Origin: an uncultured Pelagibacteraceae bacterium
GTDB lineage: Bacteria; Pseudomonadota; Alphaproteobacteria; Pelagibacterales; Pelagibacteraceae
Reading direction: 5' to 3'
DNA length: 39,825 nt
Assembly: GCA_902588625.1 (NCBI GenBank)
Contig: CACIPU010000009.1
Coordinates: forward strand, 1-39,825
The notes under the pieces are model-generated. The model ran no database searches. It saw only the letters and a program-made list of their open reading frames with translations, and was not told where the DNA came from. The position numbers and the translations under genes are program-made. Positions 8,974 to 17,330 of this stretch are shown here, piece after piece (position 1 is the first letter of the stretch; every line of letters begins with the position of its first letter).

Positions 8974-10436
8974 TATAAAATTTTATCTAAAACTTTTGCT
9001 GACGATAACACTCCAGGAACACCTGCACCAGGGTGGGTACCTGCTCCAACGAAGTAAAGACCATTGCACACTTCTGATTTATTATGAAACCTAAAGTAAG
9101 CTGATTGACTGAATTTAGGTTGAATAGAAAATCCTGATCCGTACTTTGTGTTTAAATCCTTTTCGAAATAATCTGGAGTTAAATAAAAATCCTCAACAAT
9201 ATTTTCTCTAAGATTAGGTAGTAAAGTTTGTTCCATTTTCTCAATTACTAGATCTTTAAACTTACCTCCTTCTACTAACCAATCAATATTAGATTGGTTA
9301 TTTGGCACAGGGACTAATACATAAAAACAATCGTGTCCCTCTGGTGCCATTGATTTATCTGTTGCAGTAGGCCTATGAAGATAATAGCTAATATCATTAT
9401 TCAATTTCTTATTACTAAAAATATCATCCAAATGTTCCTTATACTTATTGCCAAATTTAATTGTATGGTGTTCAACTTTTTCATAAACTTTTTTTGTTCC
9501 AAAGTAATAAACAAAAAGACCCATAGAATATTCCATGCGTTTTCTTTTCCAATTAAACACTTTATTATTTTTAACTTGATTTAATAACTTGTCGTAAACA
9601 GCTGGTGGATCAGCATTGCATACAACATAATCAGCTTTTATTTCTTTGTGATTATCTAACTTAACTCCTTGAATTTTATTATTTTTGTAAATAATATTTT
9701 TTACTTCATTACCTTTTATTACTTCAATATTTTGTTCTAGCATCAATTTTTCTAGACCATTTACAATCTGTCCAGTACCACCCATTGAATAATGAATACC
9801 CCATTTCTTTTCTAAATATAAAATGAGTCCATAAATTGAAGTTGTAGTAAATGGGTTCCCCCCAACTAATAGTGGATGCATACTTAGCATTCGTCTTAAG
9901 TTTTTATTTTCTATATAAGATGAGACTAAAGAGTAAACCGATTTATAACTTTTAAGATTTAATAAAGATGGCAATTGTTTAAACATAAAACTAGGTTTAT
10001 CGAATGGTACGTCTGAAAGTTCTGAAAAACCTTTATCAAATATTTTTTTTGTAAATTTTAAAAGATCTTGATAGCCTTTAACATCATTTTTGTTAATTTT
10101 TTTGATTTGGTTTTCCATTTCATTTTCATTACCTGAATAATCAAAACTCAAACCATCATCAAAAATAAATCTATACCATATTTTCAATGGAACTAAATTA
10201 ATATAATCTTTAGAACTCTTATTAAATAATTCAAATAGTTCATTGATTAAATATGGTGCAGTTATAACAGTTGGTCCACCATCAAATATAAATCCATTTT
10301 TTTTAAAGACTCTTGCTCTGCCACCTAAATCATTATGTTTTTCAATTAAAGTGACGTCATATTTTTTTGCTCTCAGTCGTAAAGCAGTTGCAATACCACC
10401 AAAACCAGATCCAATTATAATAATTTTTTTAGACAT
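8973..10436 (-). CDS. crtI: Phytoene desaturase CrtI
   Basis: CrtI is an FAD enzyme that desaturates phytoene to lycopene. The 487-residue protein opens with IIIIGSGFGGIATALRLRAK, the dinucleotide-binding motif. LGGRARVFKKNGFIFDGGPT follows, and it ends with the CrtI signature FVGAGTHPGAGVPGVLSSAK. Length fits the bacterial four-step desaturases. It is the first gene of the eight-gene minus-strand run down to ccmH. The 99-base gap to proteorhodopsin contains that gene's terminator, so crtI probably uses its own promoter in the remaining 35 bases or readthrough. I see no strong ribosome site. Confidence 0.96.
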   Translation of the reverse strand: MSKKIIIIGSGFGGIATALRLRAKKYDVTLIEKHNDLGGRARVFKKNGFIFDGGPTVITAPYLINELFELFNKSSKDYINLVPLKIWYRFIFDDGLSFDYSGNENEMENQIKKINKNDVKGYQDLLKFTKKIFDKGFSELSDVPFDKPSFMFKQLPSLLNLKSYKSVYSLVSSYIENKNLRRMLSMHPLLVGGNPFTTTSIYGLILYLEKKWGIHYSMGGTGQIVNGLEKLMLEQNIEVIKGNEVKNIIYKNNKIQGVKLDNHKEIKADYVVCNADPPAVYDKLLNQVKNNKVFNWKRKRMEYSMGLFVYYFGTKKVYEKVEHHTIKFGNKYKEHLDDIFSNKKLNNDISYYLHRPTATDKSMAPEGHDCFYVLVPVPNNQSNIDWLVEGGKFKDLVIEKMEQTLLPNLRENIVEDFYLTPDYFEKDLNTKYGSGFSIQPKFSQSAYFRFHNKSEVCNGLYFVGAGTHPGAGVPGVLSSAKVLDKIL

Positions 10437-10470
10437 ACTTTTAACAAGTAATTGTACAGAAATTCGTTGT

Positions 10471-10505
10471 AAAAAAAAATAGGGCGGATATTGAATCCGC
10501 CCTAT
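10471..10505 (-). terminator. Intrinsic terminator of the proteorhodopsin gene
   Basis: Bases 10479-10489 (ATAGGGCGGAT) are perfectly complementary to 10495-10505, giving an 11-bp GC-rich stem with a 5-base loop. On the minus strand the stem is followed directly by a run of nine T residues (10471-10479, the first pairing in the stem). The stop codon of proteorhodopsin lies about 30 bases upstream. This is a textbook rho-independent terminator and would separate rhodopsin transcription from the crt run. Confidence 0.9.
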
Positions 10506-10535
10506 TAAATAACTATTTTTTAAATATTCTGTTTA

Positions 10536-11306
10536 TTATCTTTTAGAAACAGAAGTATTTTGCATAGCACATGACCAGATAACTAGACCAAAAGCGATCT
10601 TGTTAACGAAGTCTGCTAAATTGTAGATTATATTTAAAGTATTAGTGTCTACTCCACCAGCTAGGTATCCTAAAAGATATCCAAGCGGGTAAATAGCCCA
10701 ACCTATTGTTACAATCATTCTCATTGCAGTAAAGGCAGTTTTAAGTGCTTTATTACCACTAGACTTCATAGCTTTTCCAGCTTCTCCTGAGAACAATTCA
10801 AATAAAATATATATCCATGCAGCTGTTCCAACTACAAAACCTAAAAGAGCTGAAATGTATCCAGCTTCACCAAGGTATCCGAATACCAACATAACTAAAG
10901 ATGCTACTAGCAATCTCCAAAACATTGATACTGGAACTTTTCTAACAGCAGCAAGAATTAAATAAAATTCTACTATTTGAAGAGGTACAGTAATTAACCA
11001 GTCTATATATCTGTAAACTGTAGGCGTTTCACCAGTTTCTACCCATATACCTCTCATATACATGTAGTGAACAAATGCAACACCAGTAACTAATCCTGCA
11101 ACTGATACCGAAGGTCTCCACGCTTGTGCTACAGTTCCTCTTTCAGCAAAAAAGAATACAGTAGAAGCGATCATACCCATTGAAACTACCCAAAAAGTAA
11201 TTCCAACAAAATCATTTGTTGCTAAGATTGTCGTTGCTGCATTTGCTGAACTAGTTACACCAAAAAGTGCAATAGTAGCTAATGCAAATAATCTTAATTT
11301 TCTCAT
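10536..11306 (-). CDS. Proteorhodopsin, blue-light-tuned type
   Basis: This is a light-driven outward proton pump with seven membrane helices and retinal as chromophore. I start it at ATG 11306, preceded by AGGGAG at ideal distance, giving 256 residues with a cleavable-looking signal peptide ending SSANA; an ATG at 11321 is less likely. Key residues match green proteorhodopsin positions: His80 (His75), Arg99 (Arg94), Asp102 (proton acceptor Asp97), Thr106, Glu113 (proton donor Glu108) and Lys236 in FVNKIAFG (Schiff base Lys231). The tuning residue (105) is Gln110, in RYIDWLITVPLQIVEFY, which indicates blue absorption. It appears monocistronic, with its own terminator and a 220-base leader region. 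Confidence 0.98.
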   Translation of the reverse strand: MRKLRLFALATIALFGVTSSANAATTILATNDFVGITFWVVSMGMIASTVFFFAERGTVAQAWRPSVSVAGLVTGVAFVHYMYMRGIWVETGETPTVYRYIDWLITVPLQIVEFYLILAAVRKVPVSMFWRLLVASLVMLVFGYLGEAGYISALLGFVVGTAAWIYILFELFSGEAGKAMKSSGNKALKTAFTAMRMIVTIGWAIYPLGYLLGYLAGGVDTNTLNIIYNLADFVNKIAFGLVIWSCAMQNTSVSKR

Positions 11307-11312
11307 AAGGAT

Positions 11313-11318
11313 CTCCCT
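11313..11318 (-). promoter_or_regulatory. Strong ribosome-binding site fixing the proteorhodopsin start
   Basis: On the minus strand AGGGAG lies six bases before the ATG at 11306. It also overlaps the first codons of the alternative upstream ATG at 11321, so translation very probably begins at 11306. Most genes here lack a strong Shine-Dalgarno sequence. Those with one include highly expressed types (rhodopsin, transporter binding proteins, AmtB). Confidence 0.75.
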
Positions 11319-11485
11319 CATATTATTGTTAATTTTAAATTTAAAAATTTAAGTTATCTAATAATTAATTAAATAAATTAAACGTTGAGAACATAGTAAA
11401 AAATCAAATAGTTTTGAAGTCTTTTATTTTAAATAAATGATCTTTTTTTCATTGATTTTACTAAGTTTTTGAATAGTTATACACT

Positions 11486-11513
11486 ACCTCGGCGACAATT
11501 CGCCGAGGTTTTT
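11486..11513. repeat. GC-rich hairpin, copy 1 of a repeated stem
   Basis: ACCTCGGCGA (11486-11495) pairs perfectly with TCGCCGAGGT (11500-11509) around a 4-base loop. The identical 10-bp stem recurs at 22360-22384. It lies just past the stop codon of the minus-strand NCS2 permease gene. The T run follows it on the plus strand (11509-11513), which is the wrong side for that gene. It could be a terminator working in the minus direction without a U tract, a terminator for unannotated plus-strand transcription, or a dispersed hairpin element. Confidence 0.6.
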
Positions 11514-11527
11514 GCATTATTTAAATA

Positions 11528-12847
11528 TTATTTTTTTGGAAGTGTAGCGTTTAAAATAAATGCTAAAAAGCCAGCTGGAATTAATCCAGTTGTTAGCAAT
11601 AGTTTAAACTTAATACCAAAGTCTGGTATATGAGCTACTACCTGAGGTAATAGAGATAATCCAATACCAAATGATAGTGACAAAGCTAATATTAATAGAT
11701 TTCTCTGACTCATGTCTGCTTGAGAAATTAACTTAATACCTGCCGCAACAATCAATCCAAACATAATAATCGCTGCGCCACCAATTACAGATTCTGGCAT
11801 TGCTGCAATAATTCCACCAAGCTTTGGAAACAAACCTAGTAAAATTAAAATGACACCAGCAACTGTTCCAACATGTCTGCTAATTACTCCCGTGAAAGCT
11901 ACAAGACCTGCGTTTTGAGAATATGAAGTATTAGGCATAGCATTAAACAAAGCTCCAAAAACTGTACCAGCTCCGTCAGCCATTATACCGCCAGATATTT
12001 CTTTATCTGTTGCTTCTCTATTTGCACCACCCATTGTTGTTGCGCTTATATCTCCGATTGTTTCAATTGTTGTTACAATTGACATGAACAACATTAATAT
12101 AATTGCGCCCGGAACAAAATCTATTCCGTATTGAAGAGGCATTGGAAGAGCAAACCAATCAGCGTCTGCAATTTTTCCATAATTTACCATACCTAGAGAC
12201 ATTGCTACTATGTAGCCAGCAATTATTCCGATTAATATAGACGCAGACGAAACCATACCTTTTCCTTTTTGGTGAGCTATCAGTGCTACGATTAAAACAG
12301 TAAATGCTATAAATAAATGATTAGCATTTCCAAAGATTTCAGGTTTGTTACTCATTAACCATCCACCTCCACCAGCATACATAAAACCAACTTTAAGAAG
12401 ACTGAATCCAATCATCAACACTACAATTCCTGTAACCAGCGGTGGAAACATATGTCGAATTGGTTTTAAAATTTTACCAATGAACATTTGAAAAATTCCT
12501 CCTACCAAGGCAGCAGTAAAGATTGCTCCAAGTCCTAATGCTTTAAAAGGTAACATTATAGGAATGAAAGCAAAACTTGTTCCTTGAATAATCGGAAGTC
12601 TTGAGCCAACTTGTTTATAACCAACAGTTTGTATAATTGTTGCAACTCCAGCAACAAACAAAGCCATTTGAATTAAAAATATTTTTTCTGCGGGGGTTGA
12701 ACCAAAAACACCTGCAACAATTATCGGGACCGTAATGTTACCTGCAAACATAGCAAGCACATGTTGAATTCCCAATGGTATTGATTTATTAAGCGGCAGT
12801 TTTTTATTAGCTCCACCACCAGATGAGCTTTTTCTTGATTTAGCCAT
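11528..12847 (-). CDS. NCS2 family nucleobase permease (xanthine/uracil type)
   Basis: This 439-residue protein belongs to the nucleobase:cation symporter-2 family, which imports uracil, xanthine, urate or related bases. It has about 14 hydrophobic segments. Family features include GIQHVLAMFAGNITVPIIVA near the N-terminus, GSRLPIIQGTSFAFIP, GGANREATDKEI, and the central MPNTSYSQNAGLVAFTG motif of the purine-type branch. PESVIGGAAIIMFG is also typical. AGGGAGGA four bases before the ATG is a strong ribosome site. Substrate cannot be fixed from sequence alone; purine or oxidised purine is a reasonable guess. It lies alone, between two minus-strand units. Confidence 0.9.
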   Translation of the reverse strand: MAKSRKSSSGGGANKKLPLNKSIPLGIQHVLAMFAGNITVPIIVAGVFGSTPAEKIFLIQMALFVAGVATIIQTVGYKQVGSRLPIIQGTSFAFIPIMLPFKALGLGAIFTAALVGGIFQMFIGKILKPIRHMFPPLVTGIVVLMIGFSLLKVGFMYAGGGGWLMSNKPEIFGNANHLFIAFTVLIVALIAHQKGKGMVSSASILIGIIAGYIVAMSLGMVNYGKIADADWFALPMPLQYGIDFVPGAIILMLFMSIVTTIETIGDISATTMGGANREATDKEISGGIMADGAGTVFGALFNAMPNTSYSQNAGLVAFTGVISRHVGTVAGVILILLGLFPKLGGIIAAMPESVIGGAAIIMFGLIVAAGIKLISQADMSQRNLLILALSLSFGIGLSLLPQVVAHIPDFGIKFKLLLTTGLIPAGFLAFILNATLPKK

Positions 12848-12987
12848 TAATCCTCCCTTAATTAATTGAAAAGCCTATTAAACAAGATGAGTAATGGAAA
12901 GCATTAAGTTGACTAAATATACTCTATATATAGCAAATACTTAAAAAGATTAAGATTTGTTGTTTAAATATCACTGCTGATTGCCAG

Positions 12988-14016
12988 TTAATAACCAAGT
13001 TTTTTATCAACCTTATTATTAAGCTCACTATTTTCTAAAAATAGTTTTAGATTTTTTACAAATATATTAAGTGTTAATTCTATATAATTGCCAAGCTCAT
13101 CAGATGATACATGGGGTGTAATAATTAAATTAGGAGTGTTCCACAGTTTTGAATTTTTTTCTATTGGTTCAGGTGTAAACACATCAAGTATTGCACCAGC
13201 AATCTCATTGTTTTTGAGTTTTTCGCACAAAGCATCATAATCCATAACTGACTGCCTTCCTATATTTACGATTCCGCAACTAGATTTAAGCTTATCTAGT
13301 CTTTCACGATTAATTAAATTTTTAGTTTCAGGTGTACCAGGCACAGCTAGATATAAAAAATCTGCATCAGCTAAGACACTGTCAATTTTATCTATGGTAA
13401 CAATTTTTGAACATCCATCAACCATCCGTCCTCTCTTGTTAACTCCAATTATATTAACACCTAGCGGAGCCAAGAGTTTAGCCATTGACGAACCAAGAGA
13501 ACCAGTTCCAACTAACACTACCGTTTTTCCTTTAATAGGATTACTAAATAATGAAACAAATTTTTTATCTCTTTGATTAGTAATAATTTTTGTCATATGT
13601 CTTTGGAGCATTAAAATGCTCATCAAACCATATTCTCCTGCGTTTTTAGCATGTACGCCACTGCTATTTGTTAAAACTAAACCATCGAACATCCAATCCA
13701 AAGGAAATAAATGTTCTACGCCTGCTGAAATAAGATGTATCCATTTTAGATTTGGTGCAATTTTTTTAAGATTTTTTGTAGAAAAATTCCATGCCAATAA
13801 AATATCAGAATTAGACATCGAGGTTTTAAAATTATCTTCATCCCAGTCAATAAAGATTTCTACCTTTTCTCTAATTTCTGGAAATTTTTTTAATGCTTTA
13901 TCCAAATGTTTTTTTGTTATTGTAAAATTTTTTTCTCCCTCAGCATCACTTGGAAAAGAACCAGGAGCCCAATGGTTATTTTTAATATGAATTTTAATTT
14001 TTTTATTTTTATTCAA
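12988..14016 (-). CDS. D-2-hydroxyacid dehydrogenase family protein
   Basis: This NAD(P)-dependent oxidoreductase interconverts a 2-oxo acid and its D-2-hydroxy acid. The 342-residue protein has a Rossmann domain with VVLVGTGSLGSSMAKLLAPL. The catalytic triad of the family is visible: Arg in NIGRQSVMDYDAL, Glu in FTPEPIE and His in ITPHVSSDE. It seems to start at TTG 14016, overlapping the stop of the Rieske oxygenase gene by four bases (TTGA). No in-frame ATG occurs for about 67 codons, and the early residues (HWAPGSFPS) look conserved. Coupling to the oxygenase suggests it processes a product of that reaction. Confidence 0.87.
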   Translation of the reverse strand: MNKNKKIKIHIKNNHWAPGSFPSDAEGEKNFTITKKHLDKALKKFPEIREKVEIFIDWDEDNFKTSMSNSDILLAWNFSTKNLKKIAPNLKWIHLISAGVEHLFPLDWMFDGLVLTNSSGVHAKNAGEYGLMSILMLQRHMTKIITNQRDKKFVSLFSNPIKGKTVVLVGTGSLGSSMAKLLAPLGVNIIGVNKRGRMVDGCSKIVTIDKIDSVLADADFLYLAVPGTPETKNLINRERLDKLKSSCGIVNIGRQSVMDYDALCEKLKNNEIAGAILDVFTPEPIEKNSKLWNTPNLIITPHVSSDELGNYIELTLNIFVKNLKLFLENSELNNKVDKKLGY

Positions 14017-15344
14017 AGTACCCCACTTTTTTCTGCTTCAGATAATTTTTTAATTATATGTTTGTCGCGATCGTTAATAGGCATTTTTTCAGCATCAAAC
14101 TGTAATTTCATAATATTAGACCCAATTGATTTAATAAACTTACGATCATTAATATTTCTTTTAGGCATTCTTAAAACTGTGTCTTGTCCATTAGTTCTTA
14201 TTACATCTCCTTTTTTATTTTGTGGTTGTGGAGGTTCTTTGCCTTCTTTTAAATTTTTAATTAATTTTCTGATACGACGCCTGTAAATCATAACTCCGTA
14301 ATCTGTGGGCATAAGATGTTCACCTTTATGGGCAGAGATGGCTCCCATACCTTCAACAGCTTCTGCATCCCCAGGTTTTTTTTGTTTTTCTTCCCAAGGG
14401 CGATCCATAATCTCTCCAGCTTCAATTCTTTCACATCCTTCTTTGTTATTATATTCTATTGGATCACCTCTTTCTCCGAAATTACCCCAGGCTAAAGCTA
14501 AGCAATGTTTATCGTCAACAGGAACTACCCAGCGAGTAAAAGAACTTCGTCCAAAATAACGTGACCTAGTTCCATCTGCAGCAAAAGCTGATCCAGCTTG
14601 AGTAAAGTTAGGGAGTATCAATTCATTCACCCTAACCCAAACATAGTCATCAACTCTACGAGTGTTACAACCAAGATATTGAACTCCTCTTTCAAAAAAT
14701 TCTAACTCTCCAATTTCTGCAAAACCTTTGGAGAATTGTATTCCTGAGCTTTGTCCGTGTAAAAAAGAAGTATGAACAGGATCCATAATTGCATCGAGTA
14801 CTTGAATCCAATTACAATTATATTCGATACGATAAGGTCTTCTTATTATTTCCGGAACATCAAATGCATCATAGTGAGGAAATTCCGGTATATTTTCAGG
14901 AGGACCCATATAAGCAAAAACTAAACCATTAAATTCAATTACTGGATAAGCACCAAGTTTAAAAGTTTTTCTTAATTTAGCTGCTTGCTTTGAATCAGGA
15001 TCTTCTCCGGGTGTTTCCAGAATTTCACCATCAGGTGCAAACAACCAGCCATGATAACAACATCGAATACCCTTTTTTTCACATTTACCATAAACTAAAG
15101 ACGCTCTTCTATGAGGACAATTCTTATGAACTAATCCAATTTTATTTTCTGTAGTTTTAAAAATAACTAGATCTTCACCAAGAATACGTATTTGTGATGG
15201 AGTAGTTCTTACTTCTGAAGTTAGAGCAACGGGATGCCAATATCTTCTTAAGTATTCTCCACCTGGGGTACCAGACCCAGTTTGCGATATTGTTTCATCA
15301 CTTTTTGGTGGTTTTGATTGGTTATATCCTCTGAAGTTTTTCAT
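14013..15344 (-). CDS. Rieske non-heme iron oxygenase, alpha subunit (phthalate-dioxygenase-like)
   Basis: This 443-residue protein is the catalytic subunit of a Rieske oxygenase that hydroxylates or demethylates an organic substrate with O2 and electrons from a reductase. The Rieske [2Fe-2S] ligands are in NCPHRRAS (Cys76, His78) and RCCYHGW (Cys95, His98). The catalytic domain has LDAIMDPVHTSFLHGQ, carrying the Asp/His mononuclear iron site. YLRRYWHPVAL near the N-terminus is typical of the phthalate dioxygenase/LigXa-type branch. No ferredoxin or reductase gene is nearby. It is divergent from a second Rieske gene and coupled to a 2-hydroxyacid dehydrogenase gene. Confidence 0.92.
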   Translation of the reverse strand: MKNFRGYNQSKPPKSDETISQTGSGTPGGEYLRRYWHPVALTSEVRTTPSQIRILGEDLVIFKTTENKIGLVHKNCPHRRASLVYGKCEKKGIRCCYHGWLFAPDGEILETPGEDPDSKQAAKLRKTFKLGAYPVIEFNGLVFAYMGPPENIPEFPHYDAFDVPEIIRRPYRIEYNCNWIQVLDAIMDPVHTSFLHGQSSGIQFSKGFAEIGELEFFERGVQYLGCNTRRVDDYVWVRVNELILPNFTQAGSAFAADGTRSRYFGRSSFTRWVVPVDDKHCLALAWGNFGERGDPIEYNNKEGCERIEAGEIMDRPWEEKQKKPGDAEAVEGMGAISAHKGEHLMPTDYGVMIYRRRIRKLIKNLKEGKEPPQPQNKKGDVIRTNGQDTVLRMPKRNINDRKFIKSIGSNIMKLQFDAEKMPINDRDKHIIKKLSEAEKSGVL

Positions 15345-15361
15345 TATTTTTATTATTATTG

Positions 15362-15396
15362 ATTAATCTAAAAATCGCAATTAGATTTGGATTAAT
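15362..15396. promoter_or_regulatory. Possible operator in the divergent Rieske control region
   Basis: The 68 bases between the two divergent Rieske genes hold a nested inverted repeat. AATCTAA at 15365-15371 is mirrored by TTAGATT at 15381-15387, and ATTAATC at 15362-15368 by GATTAAT at 15390-15396. Such symmetry in a short shared control region is typical of a transcription factor site. No regulator gene is adjacent, and AT-rich DNA yields such repeats by chance, so this is tentative. Confidence 0.35.
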
Positions 15397-15412
15397 TTTT
15401 AGAGGATGTAAA

Positions 15413-16507
15413 ATGGTTAAAAACGGCAAGTCAATACACGGTCTACCAGCGAAATCTTACACAGATCAACAATTCTGGGAAACAGAGTGTGATACTGTTT
15501 TATCTAATGGATGGTTGTTTGTTGGGTTTGTTCATGAATTTTTAAAGTCAGGAGACGTTTCACCAATTTTAATTGCAGGCAAACCCATATTACTTATAAA
15601 AAATAATAAAAATGAAATTAAAGCGTTCCATAATGTTTGCAGTCATCGATGCCTTAAATTGGTAAATGAAAAAAAAAATGTTGGGAAAATTATTCAATGC
15701 CCTTATCATTCTTGGACTTATGATTTGGATGGAAATCTAAAAGTCTCCCCTCATTTTGGTGGAACAAATAACCACAAACCAAAAGGATTTAATAATTCTG
15801 ATCATGGACTTAAACCAATTCGTATACACATTTGGCATGATTGGATTTTTATTAATTTAAACGGTAAAGCTAAAAAATTTTTAGAATATGCCAAACCACT
15901 TATAAATAAATTTAAAAATATTAATCTTAAAAAAATAAAAAAAGTTGCTACATTGGATTTTGGAAAAATTAATTCAAATTGGAAATTTCTTATAGAAAAT
16001 TTTATTGAACCCTATCATGTTCAATTTGTTCACAAAACAACAACTAAACAACCTCTCAAAGATCATTATACAATTGTGGATGGAGTATGTTTTGGAAGCG
16101 GCGTAGATGTACAAGAAGAAAATAAAGATAGTAATACTTTGTCTGTAAGTTCTCGATACTTATCTTTATTTCCTAATTTCATAATAGGAACTTATGTTCC
16201 TAATCAAATTGGTGTATATTTAAATGTACCGATAAGTCCGGGATTGACTACTCAAAAAAGAATAATTTATACTACCGAAGGCAAAGATATGACAAAACAA
16301 GAAATTGAATTACAGAAAAAAATTTGGTGGAGTGTACACAAAGAAGATCATGCGATATGTGAAAGACTACAAGAAGGTAGATCATCTCCCGCTTCTACAA
16401 AAGGTGGGCTTTTATCCCCACATTGGGAAACAAGTGTTCAAGCATTTCAAAAACTTATAATAAACTCAACTATGAAAGGAAGCAAAAATGTCCGAAGAAG
16501 TAAATAA
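15413..16507 (+). CDS. Second Rieske non-heme iron oxygenase, alpha subunit
   Basis: This is a separate Rieske oxygenase catalytic subunit of 364 residues. I start it at ATG 15413 because GAGGA lies eight bases upstream; an upstream in-frame start at 15359 would occupy most of the control region. The Rieske ligands are in NVCSHRC (Cys76, His78) and QCPYHSW (Cys96, His99). The catalytic domain has NWKFLIENFIEPYHVQFVH with the mononuclear iron histidines. It resembles the branch that includes quaternary-amine monooxygenases and aromatic dioxygenases; substrate is unknown. It overlaps the downstream glyoxalase-fold gene by 20 bases and heads a six-gene plus-strand unit. Confidence 0.92.
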   Translation: MVKNGKSIHGLPAKSYTDQQFWETECDTVLSNGWLFVGFVHEFLKSGDVSPILIAGKPILLIKNNKNEIKAFHNVCSHRCLKLVNEKKNVGKIIQCPYHSWTYDLDGNLKVSPHFGGTNNHKPKGFNNSDHGLKPIRIHIWHDWIFINLNGKAKKFLEYAKPLINKFKNINLKKIKKVATLDFGKINSNWKFLIENFIEPYHVQFVHKTTTKQPLKDHYTIVDGVCFGSGVDVQEENKDSNTLSVSSRYLSLFPNFIIGTYVPNQIGVYLNVPISPGLTTQKRIIYTTEGKDMTKQEIELQKKIWWSVHKEDHAICERLQEGRSSPASTKGGLLSPHWETSVQAFQKLIINSTMKGSKNVRRSK

Positions 16508-16907
16508 AGAAGGTTATAGATTGGCACATACAATGATTAGAGTTAGAGACTTAGAAGCTTCTTTCAATTTTTATTGTAAAACTTTAGGAATGAAAATTCT
16601 AAGAAAAACAGATTATCCAGATGGTAAATTTACGAACGCATTTATAGGTTATGGTCTTGAAACAGAATCTCCTTGTTTGGAGCTTACTCATAATTGGGAC
16701 CAAAAAGAAAATTATGACAAAGGTAACGGTTGGGGACATATATGTATAGAAACAAGAGATGTATATAAAGCTTGTGATGACTTAGCTAAACTCGGAGTAA
16801 AAATTACTCGAGCACCTGGTCCAATGAAACATGGAACAAGAGTTATTGCTTTTTGTGAAGATCCAGATGGATATAAAGTAGAGTTAAATGAACCAGTAAA
16901 AGTATAA
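16488..16907 (+). CDS. Glyoxalase I-like metalloenzyme (VOC superfamily)
   Basis: The 139-residue protein matches lactoylglutathione lyase (GloA) in length and in all four metal ligands: His14 in LAHTMIRV, Glu65 in CLELTHNW, His84 in GWGHICIE and Glu132 in YKVELNE. GloA turns the methylglyoxal-glutathione adduct into lactoylglutathione. In this operon it might instead act on an intermediate of the Rieske pathway, since VOC proteins are functionally diverse (ring-cleavage dioxygenases, isomerases). AAAGGAAG precedes the ATG, which lies inside the end of the Rieske gene. Confidence 0.85.
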   Translation: MSEEVNKEGYRLAHTMIRVRDLEASFNFYCKTLGMKILRKTDYPDGKFTNAFIGYGLETESPCLELTHNWDQKENYDKGNGWGHICIETRDVYKACDDLAKLGVKITRAPGPMKHGTRVIAFCEDPDGYKVELNEPVKV

Positions 16908-16923
16908 AAGAAAGGAAATAATA

Positions 16924-17328
16924 ATGTCAAAAAAACCTCAATTATATAAATTTAAAGATATAGAAAATAGGTTACATACATTAGAGCCAGGAAAAAGTTA
17001 TATTAAGCCATTCGTAACTAGTAAAGTTAGTAATACCATGTGCGGAGGTTTAAATTTTTTAAATAAAGTTTCTGTACCATGGGATTTGACCTGTGATGAG
17101 ATTATTTATTGTATGGAAGGAACTTTCCGTCTGACTTGTGATGGACAATCTTATATTTGTAATCCAGGAGATGTTCTTTACATTCCAAAAGATAATCATA
17201 TAGCCTACGAATGCGATGAAAAGTGTGTGATATTTTATGCAGCTTATCCACATGATTGGAAACAAAAAGCAGGTATAACTTTTGTTCCAGGAATTGATCC
17301 TGAAGATATGCCTCCAGTGGAAAAATAG
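16924..17328 (+). CDS. Cupin-domain protein, EutQ-like
   Basis: This 134-residue protein is a single cupin barrel. The conserved strands are visible in DEIIYCMEGTFRLTCDGQS and NPGDVLYIPKDNHIAYEC, with the usual Gly-Asp turn. Of the common metal-binding residues only part is present, since the first motif lacks the HxH pair, so catalysis is doubtful. It resembles ethanolamine-utilisation EutQ-type cupins. GAAAGG lies upstream. It lies between the glyoxalase-fold gene and the glutamine synthetase-like gene (2-base gap), so it likely acts on, or senses, a compound in the same pathway. Confidence 0.75.
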   Translation: MSKKPQLYKFKDIENRLHTLEPGKSYIKPFVTSKVSNTMCGGLNFLNKVSVPWDLTCDEIIYCMEGTFRLTCDGQSYICNPGDVLYIPKDNHIAYECDEKCVIFYAAYPHDWKQKAGITFVPGIDPEDMPPVEK

Positions 17329-17330
17329 TT

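Noticed and set aside
12848-12987. Possible purine riboswitch before the NCS2 permease
   Set aside because: I could not find the conserved core or a paired three-way junction; only a strong ribosome site is visible.
15359-15412. Upstream start for the second Rieske oxygenase
   Set aside because: It would fill the divergent control region, and ATG 15413 has a good ribosome site.
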